Assembly: GCF_004521985.1 (NCBI RefSeq)
Contig: NZ_SBHZ01000001.1
Coordinates: 347,604 to 411,603 of the forward strand
Length of the DNA: 64,000 bases
From: Ectopseudomonas khazarica
GTDB taxonomy: Bacteria > Pseudomonadota > Gammaproteobacteria > Pseudomonadales > Pseudomonadaceae
Direction: 5' to 3'
In this document: positions 63,596 through 64,000 of the stretch, in pieces
Position numbering within the stretch: position 1 is the first letter of the stretch
How the letters are laid out: each line of letters starts with the position of its first letter
Position numbers and translations under genes: made by a program
The notes under the pieces: model-generated
What the model was told of the DNA's origin: nothing
Seen by the model: the letters and a program-made list of their open reading frames with translations, nothing else
Databases searched by the model: none

Positions 63596-63657
63596 CCAAA
63601 TGACTAGGCGATCTGTGCCATGGGCGCATACCGAGGTTCCGGGGGGCTTCCTAAGAT
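63596..63657 (+). promoter_or_regulatory. Predicted ErbR-type promoter of exaC
   Basis: CCAAATGACT (63596, inside CTACTACCAAATGACTAGG), a weak box 2 CCATGGGCGC (63618) and TAAGAT (63652) as -10, with 22- and 56-base offsets. A further upstream CCAAAGGCCC stands at 63560, as in exaB. Apart from this promoter, the 404-base gap after pedH shows no gene. Confidence 0.75.
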
Positions 63658-63717
63658 CGAACCATGACTCGTTCCAACTACCGGGAGCGGGCTCCGACAA
63701 CAAGAGAGGTCAGCATC

Positions 63718-64000
63718 ATGATTTACGCGAAACCGGGTACAGCAGGCGCCGTCGTTACCCTCAAGCCGCGCTACGGCAACTACATCGGTGGTGAATTCGT
63801 CGCCCCGCTCAGCGGCCAGTACTTCAGCAACACCAGCCCGGTCGACGGCTCGGTGATCGCCGAATTCCCCCGCTCCAACGCCGCCGACATCGACAAGGCG
63901 CTGGACGCCGCCCATGCCGCCGCCGACGCCTGGGGCCGCACCAGCGTGCAGGAGCGTTCGCACATCCTGCTGAAGATCGCCGACCGCATCGAAGCCAACC
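63718..64000 (+). CDS. exaC: NAD-dependent acetaldehyde dehydrogenase ExaC (5' part)
   Basis: The first 94 codons of an aldehyde dehydrogenase, cut by the window edge. It starts MIYAKPGTAGAVVTLKPRYG and continues NYIGGEFVAPLSGQYFSNTS and EFPRSNAADIDKALDAAHAA, closely resembling P. aeruginosa ExaC (PedI in P. putida), which oxidises acetaldehyde made by ExaA to acetate. The catalytic part lies outside the window. CAAGAGAGG precedes the start, and it has its own exa-type promoter. Confidence 0.92.
   Translation, partial: MIYAKPGTAGAVVTLKPRYGNYIGGEFVAPLSGQYFSNTSPVDGSVIAEFPRSNAADIDKALDAAHAAADAWGRTSVQERSHILLKIADRIEAN

Overview
This 64 kb window is a GC-rich chromosomal segment from a gamma-proteobacterium, almost certainly a Pseudomonas. 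The gene order supports this: gpx-ospR-sagS, mlaA-PilZ-rssB-rssC-tal-dusA and the PQQ/ethanol-oxidation block match P. aeruginosa and P. putida arrangements, and the intergenic repeats are Pseudomonas REP-type. I see no rRNA, tRNA, CRISPR array, integrase or insertion sequence. The species is not determinable by eye.

Left part (1-25 kb) is core genome. It holds small enzymes (VOC protein, HhH protein, P-loop kinase-like protein, hot-dog thioesterase), the aerotaxis receptor Aer, aconitase AcnA, RlmM, TusA, a DUF3080 lipoprotein, a MATE pump and PdxB. Next comes a peroxide-defence pair (glutathione peroxidase with an OspR/OhrR-type MarR regulator, preceded by an 18-bp perfect palindrome), then SagS, a DUF815 ATPase, an fRMsr-type reductase, QueF, MlaA, RssB/RssC, transaldolase and DusA. 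A HAD protein here lacks its catalytic residues, and one Fur-like protein is only a DNA-binding domain.

Middle part (25-36 kb) is an accessory catabolic locus. A DctP/DctQ/DctM TRAP importer is divergent from a DHDPS-family lyase, a PuuC-like aldehyde dehydrogenase and a PuuB-like FAD amine oxidase. An AzlC/AzlD exporter and two divergent regulators (LysR; GATase-like AraC) follow. The substrate is unknown, most likely an amine or amino acid. The divergent promoter region holds a perfect 11-bp inverted pair and a 15-bp palindrome.

Right part (36-64 kb) is a quinoprotein alcohol-oxidation island: pqqF, a porin, FIST protein-ErcS', ErbR, a CxxxCW protein, a binding protein with an ABC exporter and beta-propeller, a cupredoxin-like protein with EraS/EraR, a pentapeptide-repeat protein, ExaA, ExaB, PedG-like, SoxYZ-like and metallohydrolase proteins, PedH and the start of ExaC. 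ExaA has the calcium-type active site (Asp347, Ser349). PedH has the lanthanide-type pair (Asp323, Asp325). The cell therefore carries both metal versions of the enzyme.

The most interesting signal is regulatory. Nine promoters in the island can be read with one geometry: a box near CTACCAAGG, usually a second box 22 bp downstream, and a -10 hexamer 56 bp after the first box. A second element, a 17-bp palindrome CCGGGARRATTTCCCGG, occurs only upstream of exaA and at the predicted transcription start of pedH, which would fit a metal-responsive switch. Two tandem arrays of composite REP elements (194-bp and about 157-bp periods) also lie in the island.
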